NCBI GenBank assembly: GCA_024114885.1
Contig: CP099419.1
Location: 3,844,001 to 3,908,000, forward strand
Origin: Septoria linicola
Lineage: Eukaryota; Ascomycota; Dothideomycetes; Mycosphaerellales; Mycosphaerellaceae
Length of the DNA stretch: 64,000 nucleotides
Reading direction: 5' to 3'
Part shown: positions 52,406 through 63,635 of the stretch, piece after piece
Layout of the letters: every line of letters begins with the position of its first letter
Numbering within the stretch: position 1 is the stretch's first letter
Made by a program: the position numbers and the translations under genes
The notes under the pieces: model-generated
What the model saw: the letters and a program-made list of their open reading frames with translations, nothing else
Databases searched by the model: none
What the model was told of the DNA's origin: nothing

Positions 52406-54071
52406 CTATCCATCGAGGATCTTCAGCATATCTTCAACAGTTCTACACTTCTCCCTCTCTTTGCCTTTCGCCTGGCCTCGACGCACCTCTTCCGCGTCGA
52501 TGATGCCCCAGTCTTGCCAGTTGATCGGCCTCATACCTCTCTGGTCTGCGATCTTCTTGACCTCTTCCCACCCTTGTTTATCTTCGCCGACGCCGTCGTG
52601 GAAATTGACATTCTTGTGCCAATCGCTGACAATGACGTCCGCGCTTGTGAAAGCATCGTCAAGGGTGCTTGCAATGACTCCTGTTGGTCCACGCTTCACC
52701 CATCCAGCACAGTACATGCCAGGGACATGACCTGCTGTCAGGCCACCTGGACCGAGATCCGGAGAGAGAATGCGACCATGTCGGTCGTTGGGTATTATGC
52801 CTCTCTTTGCGTCGAAAGGCACTCCTAATCGTTCCATGCCCGGTATGGGTTCCGACTCGTACCCGATGCTGCGGAATGCAAGAGATGCTGTTATCGAGGT
52901 GCGTTTTGGCGGTTCGGCGGACTTTACCTGCAGACTGCGCAGTGCATTCAGAGTCTTTTCAGGCTCGCCTGGCACCACACACATGGGAGGCGGAGCGACG
53001 TATTCGGTCGTCTCGAAGCCAACTGCATCGAGCGCATTACCGTCCCCTGATAGAAACTCGATGGGTGATCTCAGGTAACCCAGCTGCCAGGCCCTCTCCG
53101 CACGCTCGATGGGGGTCTTGCTCCCTTTCTCGAGCAGCTCAGAGATTCGTTTGAGCTGCCGAGGGAGTTTCTTCCTTTCCACCTGAACAAGTTCTTCCCA
53201 TCCCTCTGGTGGAGGTACGAAGCCTACCCCAGGGAGATTTAGTAGTTCTCTCAGCTCTTTGATTGTATATGGGGCTTGCAGCGGCCCTCTTCTTCCAACG
53301 ACTTTGACGTCCCGTACCTTGCTCCGACTCAACGCTTCCACAGCATGTTCTGCAATGTCGGTCTTTCGTAGCTCTTCTAAGTCCATGAGAAGCATTCGTG
53401 TCACGTCGAGGGCGACATTTCCCTGGCCTATAACGATGGCTGTCTCGCCCGCTTGCAAATCAGGATTCAGGTCTGCATGCTCTGGCAGCCCATTGTACCA
53501 GCCCACGAATGCTCGAGCGGACAAGACATTCTTCAGGTCCTCCCCAGGGAGGTTCAGCTTTTTGTCTTTGGATGCGCCATATGCAAACAGAACGGCATCA
53601 TAGTGCGGTGCTAACGATGTAAGTGGGAGATGGTTGGGCTCATCCCCAATCGGCACATTGCCTATGTAGTTGAAGCCAGGATACTGAGCAACATCTGGCA
53701 GTGTTTCCGAGCATTTCTGTATGCAAGACCTACCCATCAGCGACCTCCACTGCTACTGTAGATGAAGGCTGGCGCACCTTGGCTTCGGGATGATCTGGAG
53801 CGATGCCAAAGCGTACAAGCCCATAAGGCGATGGTAGACCCTCATACATATCGACGCGCGCATCTGGCAGACTCTTCAACAGTCTGTACGCCGAATAGAA
53901 GCCAGCCGGGCCTGATCCTATGATGGCGAGGTGCAATGGCCGCCGTCGTGTGCTCGCCACGCTATACGCTCGTAGGTCTGTATTGGCAGTTTTCTGCCTC
54001 TTGACCACTGCATTATTGCGTACAGCCCTCTGGCAGCTTTTGCATACCCACGCCGTCCGACTTCCCAACAT
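52406..54071 (-). CDS. ARH1: Mitochondrial NADPH:ferredoxin (adrenodoxin) reductase
   Basis: Exons 54071-53778 and 53716-52406 (61-nt intron, GTGCGC donor, GCTGATG branch, phase 0), 534 residues. It passes electrons from NADPH to the mitochondrial ferredoxin for Fe-S cluster assembly and haem A synthesis; the gene is essential in yeast (Arh1). The N-terminal 40 residues are basic, with no acidic residue until about 32, as in a matrix presequence. FAD site: LAIIGSGPAGFYSAYRLL (GSGPAG at 52-57), then GLVRFGIAPDHPEAK. NADP site: AIVIGQGNVALDVTRML, then VVGRRGPLQAPYTIKELREL. The C-terminal FAD contact MYCAGWVKRGPTGVIASTL is intact. Divergent from the membrane-protein gene at 54412. Confidence 0.93.
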
Positions 54072-54411
54072 GAGTATATCAAAGTGGATGTGTCGCAGAG
54101 CGAAGCCGGAGCAGCAATAGAAAGCTTTGGGCCTGAGCAGAGCCGCATATCGTCACCGAACCGTTTTCGATGAAAGTCTATTTTAGTTCTAATCCCGTTT
54201 TGGCGATGTTGCTCGGCCGACACTCATCACAACAACACATGTGAGCCAGATCCATCCTGGTAACTAGACCATCACTGAACTGTCGAACATCACTTGGACT
54301 GGCATCTCTACTCTTGCACTCCTCTGCCATCCTCTCTTTTACCGACAGTCGCTCCTAGCAGGCAGCTTGTGCAGCAATAATAGCATTGTTATCGTTGTAC
54401 ATCAGCTCGCC
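54072..54411. promoter_or_regulatory. Divergent promoter, ARH1 / membrane-protein gene
   Basis: 340 bases between two divergent ATGs. The right half is C/T-rich (CTCTACTCTTGCACTCCTC), a usual fungal leader signature. No clear TATA box. Confidence 0.5.
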
Positions 54412-56317
54412 ATGCCTGACCAACCATATCTCTATGGACAACTGGAGGGATCACGAAGCTCAGTCGCATACCCATACTCCGACTTCAATCCAAGAGCGGC
54501 GACTCAAGCTCACTACCAGGCATTCGCGGAGCGAGCTGAGAGGCAAAAGAGGAGAATTCAGCAGGATGGCAAGCCGCTCATCAACTTCAACCAGCATCCT
54601 GACAGCTACATGATGGTGAACAATCCACAAGTCCACCACGAACCACTTCCGACCAACACCAAGGCAAAGATAGTCTGGACGAGATGGGTTCAATTCGTCT
54701 TTCGAGTGTTCCAAGAAATTGGAGCCCTCGGCATCCTAGTTTGTGTGATATGTCTCAAGATGAAGAACGACGGACCCGGCTGGATGATTCGTGTTGCAGT
54801 AAGTCCGCATACTGATCATGTTTTTGTACCTGTCTAAGTTATTGCAGCCTGCTTGGGACAGTGTGATCACACTGTATGCCATTTACCATTTGCTCCGGCC
54901 CGCCAAAGGACGAACTCCAAACAGCAGCAGCAGCTACCACTTCTTCGCACTGTTCATGGATGTGGCGCTTCTCCCGTTCTACGTCTTCATCGCCCTGTAC
55001 GCCAATCAGAACTATACCTTACAATTGAACGACGAGAACCGCTGGACGAGCTTCTTCAGCACGAATTTTGCAACAACAACCGTCATCTTTGTCACTTTCA
55101 TCGCAAGTATTGTTGTTGGCGGTCTTCACCTGATCAGCATCTGCCTGGATATTTACTTGATCCTGATGTTCCGCAAGATCGCCAATCTGCCTCCAGACAT
55201 GAACCCGCTTGAGGACAACTTGACCGGTAGCAGTCGCAGACGATCGATGAAGCACAAGTACAAGAACTCAGAGATGTCGGTGTCCACAGACATGTCGGAG
55301 AAGAACCCAGGATATTACAGCGGTAGCACGATGAGCGGCTCGCGCGACTCTCTTGCCAAGGAACCGGAGGCCAGAGTCGTTCCGTGGGGGCACAGTAGGA
55401 TGAACTCCGAGCATACCTATTCGCCACACAATCCAGATTCTGCCCGTCTGTCGAGACAGCAATACGACGAAGTGACCTTCCATCCTGGACCGCTTTCTGC
55501 CAGGAGCTCGCGCGTTTCTGTCCCCGGAACTGGTCACCGATCTCGCGCGGGTACGGTAGTCTCTCCTGCTGAGCATGGAGCTGCGCTGTATTTTGAAGAT
55601 GTACCACCGCTTCCTGCGTACAGCGATCGCCCCCAGTCAATGCATGGGACGCCCGAGAAATATACGTCTGCGCCCTCTAAAGACATTGTGAAGTCGCAGC
55701 AGAAGTCTGGCCTGTTGAACGACAATTGGTACGTTCTTCCCGACGAGGACGTGGCAGACCTCGGAACGCCACGTCGCAATGGCAACTCTCGACCTACCAC
55801 TGCGCACGCTCGCGAGCCTACACTACCCAACGTAGAGCTGCAACGAACCGACTCCTTCGAGCCAACGCAGGTTCAACCGCTGAAGATGAACCCACCAACT
55901 CCGCCGAATCCGCAAAGCGAGCTTGCCATGACCTTTATTCAGGAAGACAAGGAGAACTATCAGCCTGTCGAAGTTGGGGTAGCTCGTCAACTGACGGTGG
56001 CTTCGCACGCTACAGCAGCATCATCGGTGTACTCAGAATCGGCGCCGTCTTTGATGACAGCGTTGACAGGCAATGGCAGACCAAACAATGGTACGCCGAA
56101 CCGTAAGCAGTATGGAGACTTGGCTTCAGCGACTCGTGGTGTGCGTGGAAACCAGAGCAGCGCTTTTTCGAATTTCGCCCAGACAAAGCAAGGCACTCGA
56201 GTCATCTCGAGATCGGGAGCGGATATCACTGACGTAAATGTATATGGCAACGAGAACAGCTCCAGGCGCAGAGATGTCAGTGGGAAGGTCGCAGAAGAGG
56301 GGAGAGGCGGATGGTAA
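54412..56317 (+). CDS. Conserved fungal membrane protein with long disordered tail
   Basis: Exons 54412-54798 and 54848-56317 (49-nt intron, GTAAGT...TTGCAG), 618 residues. Not assigned to a named family. Four membrane segments within residues about 95-265: FRVFQEIGALGILVCVICLK, AWDSVITLYAIYHLL, FFALFMDVALLPFYVFIALY and a long one in TTTVIFVTFIASIVVGGLHL followed by ISICLDIYLILMF. The remaining 350 residues are Ser/Pro/Arg-rich and probably cytosolic, with many potential phosphosites and a conserved end (VSGKVAEEGRGGW). The stop after GGW overlaps a possible donor (GGTAAGC), so a further exon reaching up to 56794 cannot be excluded. Likely plasma-membrane or Golgi; no enzymatic motif. Confidence 0.8.
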
Positions 56318-57566
56318 GCCTCCTCAGCTATCGAAATTTCGGCAACTTTGCTGGATCGTGGACGGCCGCCGAGCCACCTGCCAGCTGCTTTCGGCGATGC
56401 CAGTCCACCATTGAGGTGAAGCCAGTCCGCCATTCTGCTGTCCCTGTTGTGGAAGCAGAATTCTCGCGCTCGACCTCGTTATCATGGGTGTCTCAGTCAC
56501 CTCCTGGTGTTCCAGTCACCTTGTCTATCCAGTAGGACGAAGGCGATCGCGGAACTGATGCAGCTTAGGAACACATCGACAACCACGCTCGCCAGCATAC
56601 CGACCGCTAATAACTCAAGCACGCCGGACCTCAGCACTGAACGACCGCCTCTGCAGAGGACCAAGAGTCAGCGATACTACGCTTCAAGGAGGAAAAGCGT
56701 AAAAGAGAGAAGGGACCAGCGTAGCGAAAATGGTGACACTAGAAGTGCTTCGTATGGGTCTTCAGGGCCTGCATGGCATCTGATCTTGAGCTGAGAGGAA
56801 AAAGCGATATGCCTGCTAGATGAGCAACGACGCGGCATGAGAATCATAAGTTTTTGGTGGAGCGTGCATAGCACATCTGTGAATAGTGTAAACTTTGTTC
56901 ATGACAAGATATTGTTCTACCTTCCATCGAGCAACGCTGAATTTAGCAGCTTGAAGATGCATCAACGATATCCTCATTGAGTAGTCGATGAAGGACTGGC
57001 CAGGTTTGGCTCACATTTCTGGGCAGAGAGTGGATCCCGCAGCCTGCATACTGCCAACTTTTCGACCTATTCTTCGTATCGTTTTGCGTGATGTGCTAGG
57101 TTTCTCCAGACAATAGATGGCTGTTGCTTTAAGCATATCTGTAGCCTTGATTGCGGCCAGATCTCTCTGTTGTGGACAGGTGGTTGCACTTGTTCTTCTC
57201 CGATGCCCTTCCTCTTGCAGTGGTCACTCGGCGGCAAATTGGCGCGCAAGGGAGCTGCTGTACACGCCACCTCGACGCGCCCAGCACTATGCCTAAACGG
57301 AAGGTGCAGAATTCACGTTGGCGATAGAGCTCTGAACCAAGTTTTATGTGGACGGAAACGGAGAAGTCCAGCGTGGCTGGGTGCATGAGAACAGAAAGTG
57401 TGAACCGTCATTTGAAGGCATCCCCGGACGCTAATCTCTCTTGTTCCACATGTGCTCCACCACGTCTTCCTCTCTACTTACTGCCGCATCTTCACTCACG
57501 GCACGCATGTATCGGTGGTGGTGGTAGCAGAGGTGGTCTTTCCTTCTCTTCTTCTCTTCTCTCGCA
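56318..57566. other. Intergenic region between two membrane-protein genes
   Basis: 1.25 kb. The frame 56447-56794 (plus) encodes a Ser/Arg/Lys-rich stretch (RTKSQRYYASRRKSVKERRD) and may be an alternative last exon of the preceding gene, reached through an intron of about 220 nt from the GGTAAGC at the stop. The rest is AT-rich spacer, then a C/T-rich leader before 57567. Confidence 0.4.
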
Positions 57567-58722
57567 ATGCCTGAGATGCTACAGCGCAGCACACTCCTTA
57601 CCAACCAACAACAGCGACAAAATCAGCATCTCCTACCAGGCGCTTCCGCCTCTCACGCTTCGACTTCGACAGCCGGAGAAATCGATCCTCACCAGCCCAG
57701 CTCCCTACCACCATGGATACACGTCAATGACGAGAGTGCGCCTTTCTTAGAGCCCGCGCCTGTTGTGCCAAATACGCGACATTACAAAGTCCCAGCGAAA
57801 TATCAACCTGGGCGGAAACTCGACAGCTACCGTGATGCAGAGCCAGGACTGCTTTCTGCGCCGATAGCAGATCATCAGGTACGATGGACACCGTTTATGC
57901 AATCTGGGCCGAACCCAAGAGAGCATCGCAATCAACGTCTCATTCGAAGCGACTCGTGGATGCGCGAGAATGTGCCCATTTTTGACAGGGGATGGGAAGA
58001 GGAAGATGAAATCAACCCAGACAGCAAGAGACCCGGTGGCTTCCAAGGCCTGCTATTCCGAGGAAAGTGGTTGATCAGCCCAGAAAGGCAGGAGAGAAGT
58101 GTGCGACTCTTCTGGCGCCTGTTGCTCAAGAACGCCTTCGTGCCGCTAGTCTTCCGGCTTACTGTGCTGGCATTCTCGTGCGGAGCCTTGGGAGTCGCGG
58201 CTACGATCATGCAGGCTGTGGGAAGAGTCAATGATGATAACGACATCAACAATCAATGCGCTGTTCGTGCCTCGACGTACATGGGCATCATTGTGCCTGC
58301 AATCGCCATTCCATACATCGGATACGTGACATGGGATGAATACACATCAAAACCGTACGCTTACAGCCCGTGGAATGTCATTATAGACCATCTGCTGACG
58401 TGCGTGTAGTCTCGGCCTGCGCTCTGTGGCTGCCAAAACTCTTCTGCTACTCTGCGATCTGTACTTCATCGTCTTCTCGGCGTCAAACCTATCACTGGCT
58501 TTCAGCGCCCTATTCGACGACAGCTGGGCATGCTTTGAGACCGGTAATCAATACATCGGCGACGTTCTTGTAGACATACCCAAGACCTGTCCAAACAATC
58601 CGGTAATCTGTTACAAGCAAAAAGCGTTGTCCGGGATCCTGTTGATCACCCTGGTAGCATGGCTTTTATGTTTCAGTATCAGTGTGCTGAGAGTCGTGGA
58701 GAAGCTGCGTCTCGACTACTAG
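57567..58722 (+). CDS. Membrane protein resembling phospholipase D regulator Srf1
   Basis: Exons 57567-58354 and 58410-58722 (55-nt intron, GTACGC donor, TGCTGACG branch, phase 2), 366 residues. The N-terminal 190 residues are soluble and start with a Gln/Ser-rich tail; then SLPPWIHVNDES, RWTPFMQSGPN and FRGKWLISPERQERSVRLFW lead into the membrane part. About four helices follow: FRLTVLAFSCGALGVAATIM, TYMGIIVPAIAIPYIGYVTW, LLLLCDLYFIVFSASNLSLA and LSGILLITLVAWLLCFSISV. The order and the WLISPER motif recall the fungal Srf1 family, linked in yeast to phospholipase D (Spo14); this is from memory and only moderately sure. The splice junction restores YTSKPLGLRS in frame. Confidence 0.7.
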
Positions 58723-59300
58723 AAGGCATCGCGGCTGGCTCTGCCTCTATTCGGGCACTTTTGAACGAGCTTTCAAGTGCCAAGAGGGAGTACATTACGA
58801 TTGATGAGTAACGATTTGGAGTTCGGGAGGACTTTGATACCCTGAGCGTTTTGCAGCGTACTGTCTTGTACATGTTGTTTGGGCACATATGGAGCATTAG
58901 CGATGGAGTAATCACAAGGGCGGTCTTTTGGGGGAAGATCAGACCTCGTGTCAAATGCACACAGGCATTTCAGATACTCGAAGTTGGCAGGCTCAACGCC
59001 AGAATTTAAATATGTTCACACTGTAGCCACCCTCAGGCGATCTACAAAAGGATGCTTAATACCGCGTCCTAGCGGCCATGAGGCTCTGCGGAAGCGCGAA
59101 AGTGGAGACGACGCGCTTCGCGTTTTCGGACTCGTGTCTCACCACACACCACTTCCAGAACTTCCAGCATCAGGATAGACATAGTATGGCCACTCAATTG
59201 GATATCGGGAATTGACGACTTGAGCCTACGAAAACATAGCCACACGCATGCATCTGAACGCTAGCCTCCGACAACGCGTTCTTATGTTCGAGCCAGGAAC
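58723..59300. other. Intergenic; promoter of the helicase gene
   Basis: 578 bases with no coding potential beyond short frames (58679-58960 minus, 58948-59178 plus). It contains the 3' UTR of the membrane-protein gene and the helicase promoter. Confidence 0.5.
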
Positions 59301-62300
59301 ATGACTGATCAACACCAACTGTTACCACACTGCCCTTCTGGCATGGGACATGAGGCTCTGACACCGCTGCAAGCAGCGTACCGTAGGATTCTGAGCCAAG
59401 ACCTCGCATACATCCGGAGCTGGGGTCAACAGAATGCCATCACGCACGATCTTCAAGCAGTAATGCACGGACAGCTAGCGCGATTGTGCGGAGCCACCTT
59501 CGAGACCATTCAGCTCTATGCCCAGGAAGGCGCACAACTCGTGCAGAAGTATCCGACTCTGGACTACGAGATTCAGGTGCAATGGCTCATCACAGACTTG
59601 AGTGTGCGTCAGGACATACAGGCACTTGACCTTAAGCGAACAGCAGAGCCGAACTTTCGCAGAGCAGCTGGAGCACTAAATCTGGCGGACGATGCGATAT
59701 TATATCGTGTGAGAATCAATGCCGAGCAGATTGCGCAGTTGATGCACATGCTGAGCGCTCAGCCAGCAGACAAAGTGGCCGAAATACGTGTCGCGATGTA
59801 TGCCAATAAGGTGATCAGTCACTGGTCACCCGAGACGAATAGGACTCCGCTGGCACAGAAAGCACCGAATGTGCCGTCCATGCCTGCCTCGAGTCATGAA
59901 ACCAAGCGGAAACGAGAAGATGATGATTCGTCCAGTCATCGCGCGAACTTACCGAGATCTGATAATTCAGACGATGAGAACGCATTGCAGGGAGAAGCGA
60001 ACGCGCTCCAAGCCAGGATAGCCGCAATACAGGCAAGAACGGCGCACGAGGACGCAGTCATGCCTGCAAAGAAAGCCAAGAGGACATCGCAGAAGGCAGT
60101 GAAGCCCGAGCTCCTGCCGCAGATTACTTCGACATCTCGGCCAATCTGCTCAAATCCTCCTTCCAGTAGCATACCATCGATGGGCGCTTTAACTCATACG
60201 ATCAAGCCTCCAGTCTCGATGCCTCCGCAGGCAGCACCAACAGCCCAATATTTGAAGTTGATCCTGAAAAGGCAGGGAAAGCCCGACTTCAGATGCAAAG
60301 CGGCATTGGTCAGTCACAGGCCTCGGTCTCGCAGGCTACACAACAGCTAACCAATTCTAGAGCACATCCGTTGCGAAGATCATCACTACCGCCCGAAAGT
60401 ACTATGGCATCTCCGCTGACATCGAGACATGCCTACACCTCAAGGGCCAACGCCTCAGCGCTGCGGAACTCCTAGGTGAAGCTGGCCTACACGACTTTGT
60501 CACACTTGATGTGTTGGACCTACCGAAGTCAGAGAAGTGCGACGCAAAGAAGGATCTCACCTTTGCGCCCAAAGTCGAGGAGCGTAAGCTAGATACGGCT
60601 TCAACTGTACAGTTCACAGCCAAAGCCGTGGTCGACTTGACATCGAGCTCGCCAATACAAGTTCAGCCGGAGCCGTCCACTGCACCCCAGGCACCCGTTC
60701 AAACCGAGCCACCGTTGTGCCAGGAGCAACAGGAAGTGGTGGATGCGATCCTCGCTGGCAGGAATGTGTTCTATACTGGCTCTGCAGGTTGTGGGAAATC
60801 TACTGTGCTCAAAGCTTTCGTACCACGTCTCCGAGAGATGGGCAAGACCGTACGAATTGTTGCACCTACCGGAAAAGCGGCGTTGGATATCAATGGGTCG
60901 ACAACTTGGACATATGCCGGCTGGACCCCTACGCACATGAAACGACCCCTCGAAGACTTGGTGAAAGCTGCGCACGGAAAGTTTGTAAGCAAGCGATTCA
61001 AGAGCACAGATGTACTGGTTATCGACGAGATCAGTATGGTAGAGAATCATCTGCTCGCGAGACTCAATGCTATCATGAAAGCCGCCCGAGGAAAGGATCG
61101 GCCATTTGGTGGTGTGCAGCTCGTGGTGACTGGTGATTTTTGTCAACTGCCTCCTGTCAAACCGTTTGCATTCTGTATGAACTGTGGCAGAGAGCAGGCT
61201 AGGAAGATTGGACTACGCGGAGAGACGCTGTACCGATGTCCGAAGCACGGTGACTGCAATGATGATGACAAATGGGCATTCAGAAGCAAAGTGTGGGAGG
61301 AGTGCAACTTTGTCCACGTCAATTTGAGCAGCATCCACAGGCAGAGCGACCAAGTGTTTATCAGCATCCTCCAGAAGCTGAGGATTGGTAAGCCGCTCAC
61401 TAATGCGGATCGAAAGCTTCTACTCGATCATCCTTGCGACGTCAAAAACGCGGTCAAGCTCTTTCCAACGCGAGAAGAAGTGCGACGCATCAACCAGACG
61501 GAGTTCGACCAGCTCAAAACTGCGAAGCGTGACTATCGATGCTTAGACTACTTTAGCTGGAATCAGGAGCACGGCAATCTCCTTGGAAAAGGACGGCGCT
61601 CCCCAATTGATGACTCGCTCGAAGCGCTGCGAGAGCATCGTCTCGATAACTTGGTCGAGTTCAAGGCAGGCATGCTTGTGGTCTTGCTAGTGAATCTGGA
61701 CATCACGAACGGTCTGGTCAATGGCTCTCAAGGCAGGGTGATTGGCTTTGAACCGTTTGCAGAGTCCAAACTGCCGAAAGCCACTACGCGCGAAAGTGAG
61801 AGCTTCAGCTCTTTCTCGCGCGGCGGCAGCAGCAGCAAGAACTCCCGGCGCGGTAGAGGCTCACCAGAGCCGAGCCAGGCGGCTGTGCAAGGAGAACTGC
61901 GCGGTGAATATGCTGCTTTGCGAGAAACGCAGATCAGAGACTTTATACTGCAGCCGCGAAATCAGAACAAGATGTGGCCGATTGTAGAATTCGACAATGG
62001 ATTGCGTAGAACGATCTACGCCGACTGTCAGGTCAACGAGCTTGGCGACGAGAAGCCATACACGCTTCTGGCCAGGACACAGATTCCGCTACTTGCGGCT
62101 TGGGCCATGACGATTCATAAGAGTCAAGGAATGACTTTGGATAGAGTGATAGTGGATTTAGGAAGAAGTTTCGAGGAGGGCCAGGAATATGTCGCGTTGA
62201 GTAGAGCCAGGAGTCTTGATGGCTTGCAAGTACTCAACTTGGGGAACAACATCAAGGGCGGCAACGAGCAAGTGAAGGCGTTCTTGAAGCAGAAGTTCAA

Positions 62301-62310
62301 CATTGGATGA
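59301..62310 (+). CDS. Pif1-type DNA helicase with SUMO-like domain
   Basis: Exons 59301-60308 and 60361-62310 (52-nt intron, GTCAGT donor, GCTAACC branch, TTCTAG acceptor, phase 0), 985 residues. Residues about 15-175 are an unfamiliar helical domain; 190-310 is a basic, acidic and Ser-rich linker with likely nuclear signals (KAKR). Residues about 316-390, formed across the splice site (YLKLILKRQGKPDFRCKAAL then STSVAKIITTARKYYGIS, LHLKGQRLSAAELLGEAGLH), read as a SUMO-like / Rad60-SLD fold. VVDLTSSSP (426-434) is a model SUMO-interacting motif. The SF1B motor follows: Walker A GSAGCGKST (476-484), Walker B VLVIDEISMV, GDFCQLPPV, and the Pif1 C-terminal MTIHKSQGMTLDR and YVALSRARSLDGLQV. A Cys/His insert (FCMNCG...CPKHGDC) sits between motor motifs. 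Pif1 helicases unwind G-quadruplexes and act in telomere, replication and mitochondrial DNA upkeep. Confidence 0.87.
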
Positions 62311-62543
62311 GACGCGGGTGTGTGGCGGAGGAAGGCACGTTACGCGTTATGTGTCGCACCTTCCGAGGGCAAGTGATATCGTTGCCTGACCCACCAACAC
62401 GACCTCAAGACTCGCGTTCTGCTTCCACTTGACTCTTGTGACAAGACAACGACAACCTTGAGCACCTCCACATAACGACATTGTCATCGACCAAGACCAG
62501 AGGACTCACAGACACTGTCAAGCGCGACATTGATTCCACAAGC

Positions 62544-63635
62544 ATGACCGGCCTACGATCGACTGCGTCGAGGGCTCTCGGGTTCGCACCTTGGGACACG
62601 GCGACGCGGCTGAGATATGGCCTCGATGTGGCGCAAATGCCAACAGTAAGCTTTCCTAGTCGTCAATGTGATTCCTGGCTGACCACGTCAGTTCGACCCC
62701 GACACAGGCAACTTCTCGCACGGAGTCAAGATACAACATCCTGATGCATTCGAGCTTACTCCTGTAGGCCACATTCCTCTCACCGAGTCATGCTGCTTTA
62801 CTGACAGCATTCTTCGCAGTTTACCATCACTGACGGGCCACTCGAGGGTAGCCATGCCTTGATCCTCAAGCCTTTCATCAATTCCTTCCGCTTCCTGGAC
62901 CTCCCGGCCGAAATCCGCAACATGGTCTACCAGGAGCTGTACTCGTACAGTGAGGCAGTGGTTCTGTCAAAAGTCAAGCCGCGAGACTCCAAAGCTCGTG
63001 CCGTCAGCCTCAGACGCAACTATGGTGCTGAAAACCGAACGTTGTATGGACGAGAGAACGCCAGATATGATTACGAGAAGCGACAATGGGTGGAAATGCC
63101 TCCTAGCACCCTCAATCTGATTTTGGCATGCAGACTAGTCAGGGAGGAAGCGTCTGCTATTCTATATGGTCAAAATAGCTTCAGGTTCGACGACTTCACC
63201 ACGGGACTGCTCTTCTTAGACGGCCTCGGCAACTCACGGCAACATCTGCGGAAGGTTGAATTCGGGCAACGAGCTTACAAGAAGTCGAAAGCTCGAAGTG
63301 TGTTCCACAAGCTGAAGGATGCGAAAGGGCTACGTTCGATCACAATCGACAGCAGCTACGCCCACGCTCAGGGCTGGCAGTCCGATAGCAGCCTGACAGC
63401 AGAGATGATTGCCAACGGCTGTAAAACTCTGCTATCGAAGCTTCACAAGAGTCGTGGGAACAACAGCGGCCTCCCAGGAGTTGCCGATATCATTCATCTG
63501 ACTTGGTCGAAGTGCTACCACGCGCATAGCAGCGGAAGCAGCTGCCCGTTCTGTGCTGAGCGTGAAGCTTCATGCAGTGCGAAGAGTGTTGAGCTCCGCA
63601 AACTCGTGGCTGCGCAAGTCGGCATACAAGAATAG
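62544..63635 (+). CDS. LPAEIRNMVY-type fungal protein (F-box-like, DUF7730-like)
   Basis: Three exons, 62544-62645, 62692-62763 and 62820-63635, giving 329 residues. The hallmark FRFLDLPAEIRNMVYQEL (about 78-95) is the F-box-like opening of a large fungal family, followed by the usual LNLILACRLVREEASAILYG (about 140-160) and a leucine-rich remainder. Such proteins are presumed substrate adaptors or scaffolds, but few are studied. A C-terminal SCPFCAEREASC could bind a metal. The short first exons (34 and 24 residues) are joined by 46- and 56-nt introns with good donors and acceptors; the second exon carries FDPDTGNFSHGVKIQHP. Without them the protein would lack a start codon. Same direction as the helicase, 233 bases downstream. 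Confidence 0.72.

Noticed and set aside
59301..60350. The region before the helicase as a separate gene
   Set aside because: The 52-nt intron with good donor, branch and acceptor joins it to the helicase in phase and completes one domain across the junction.
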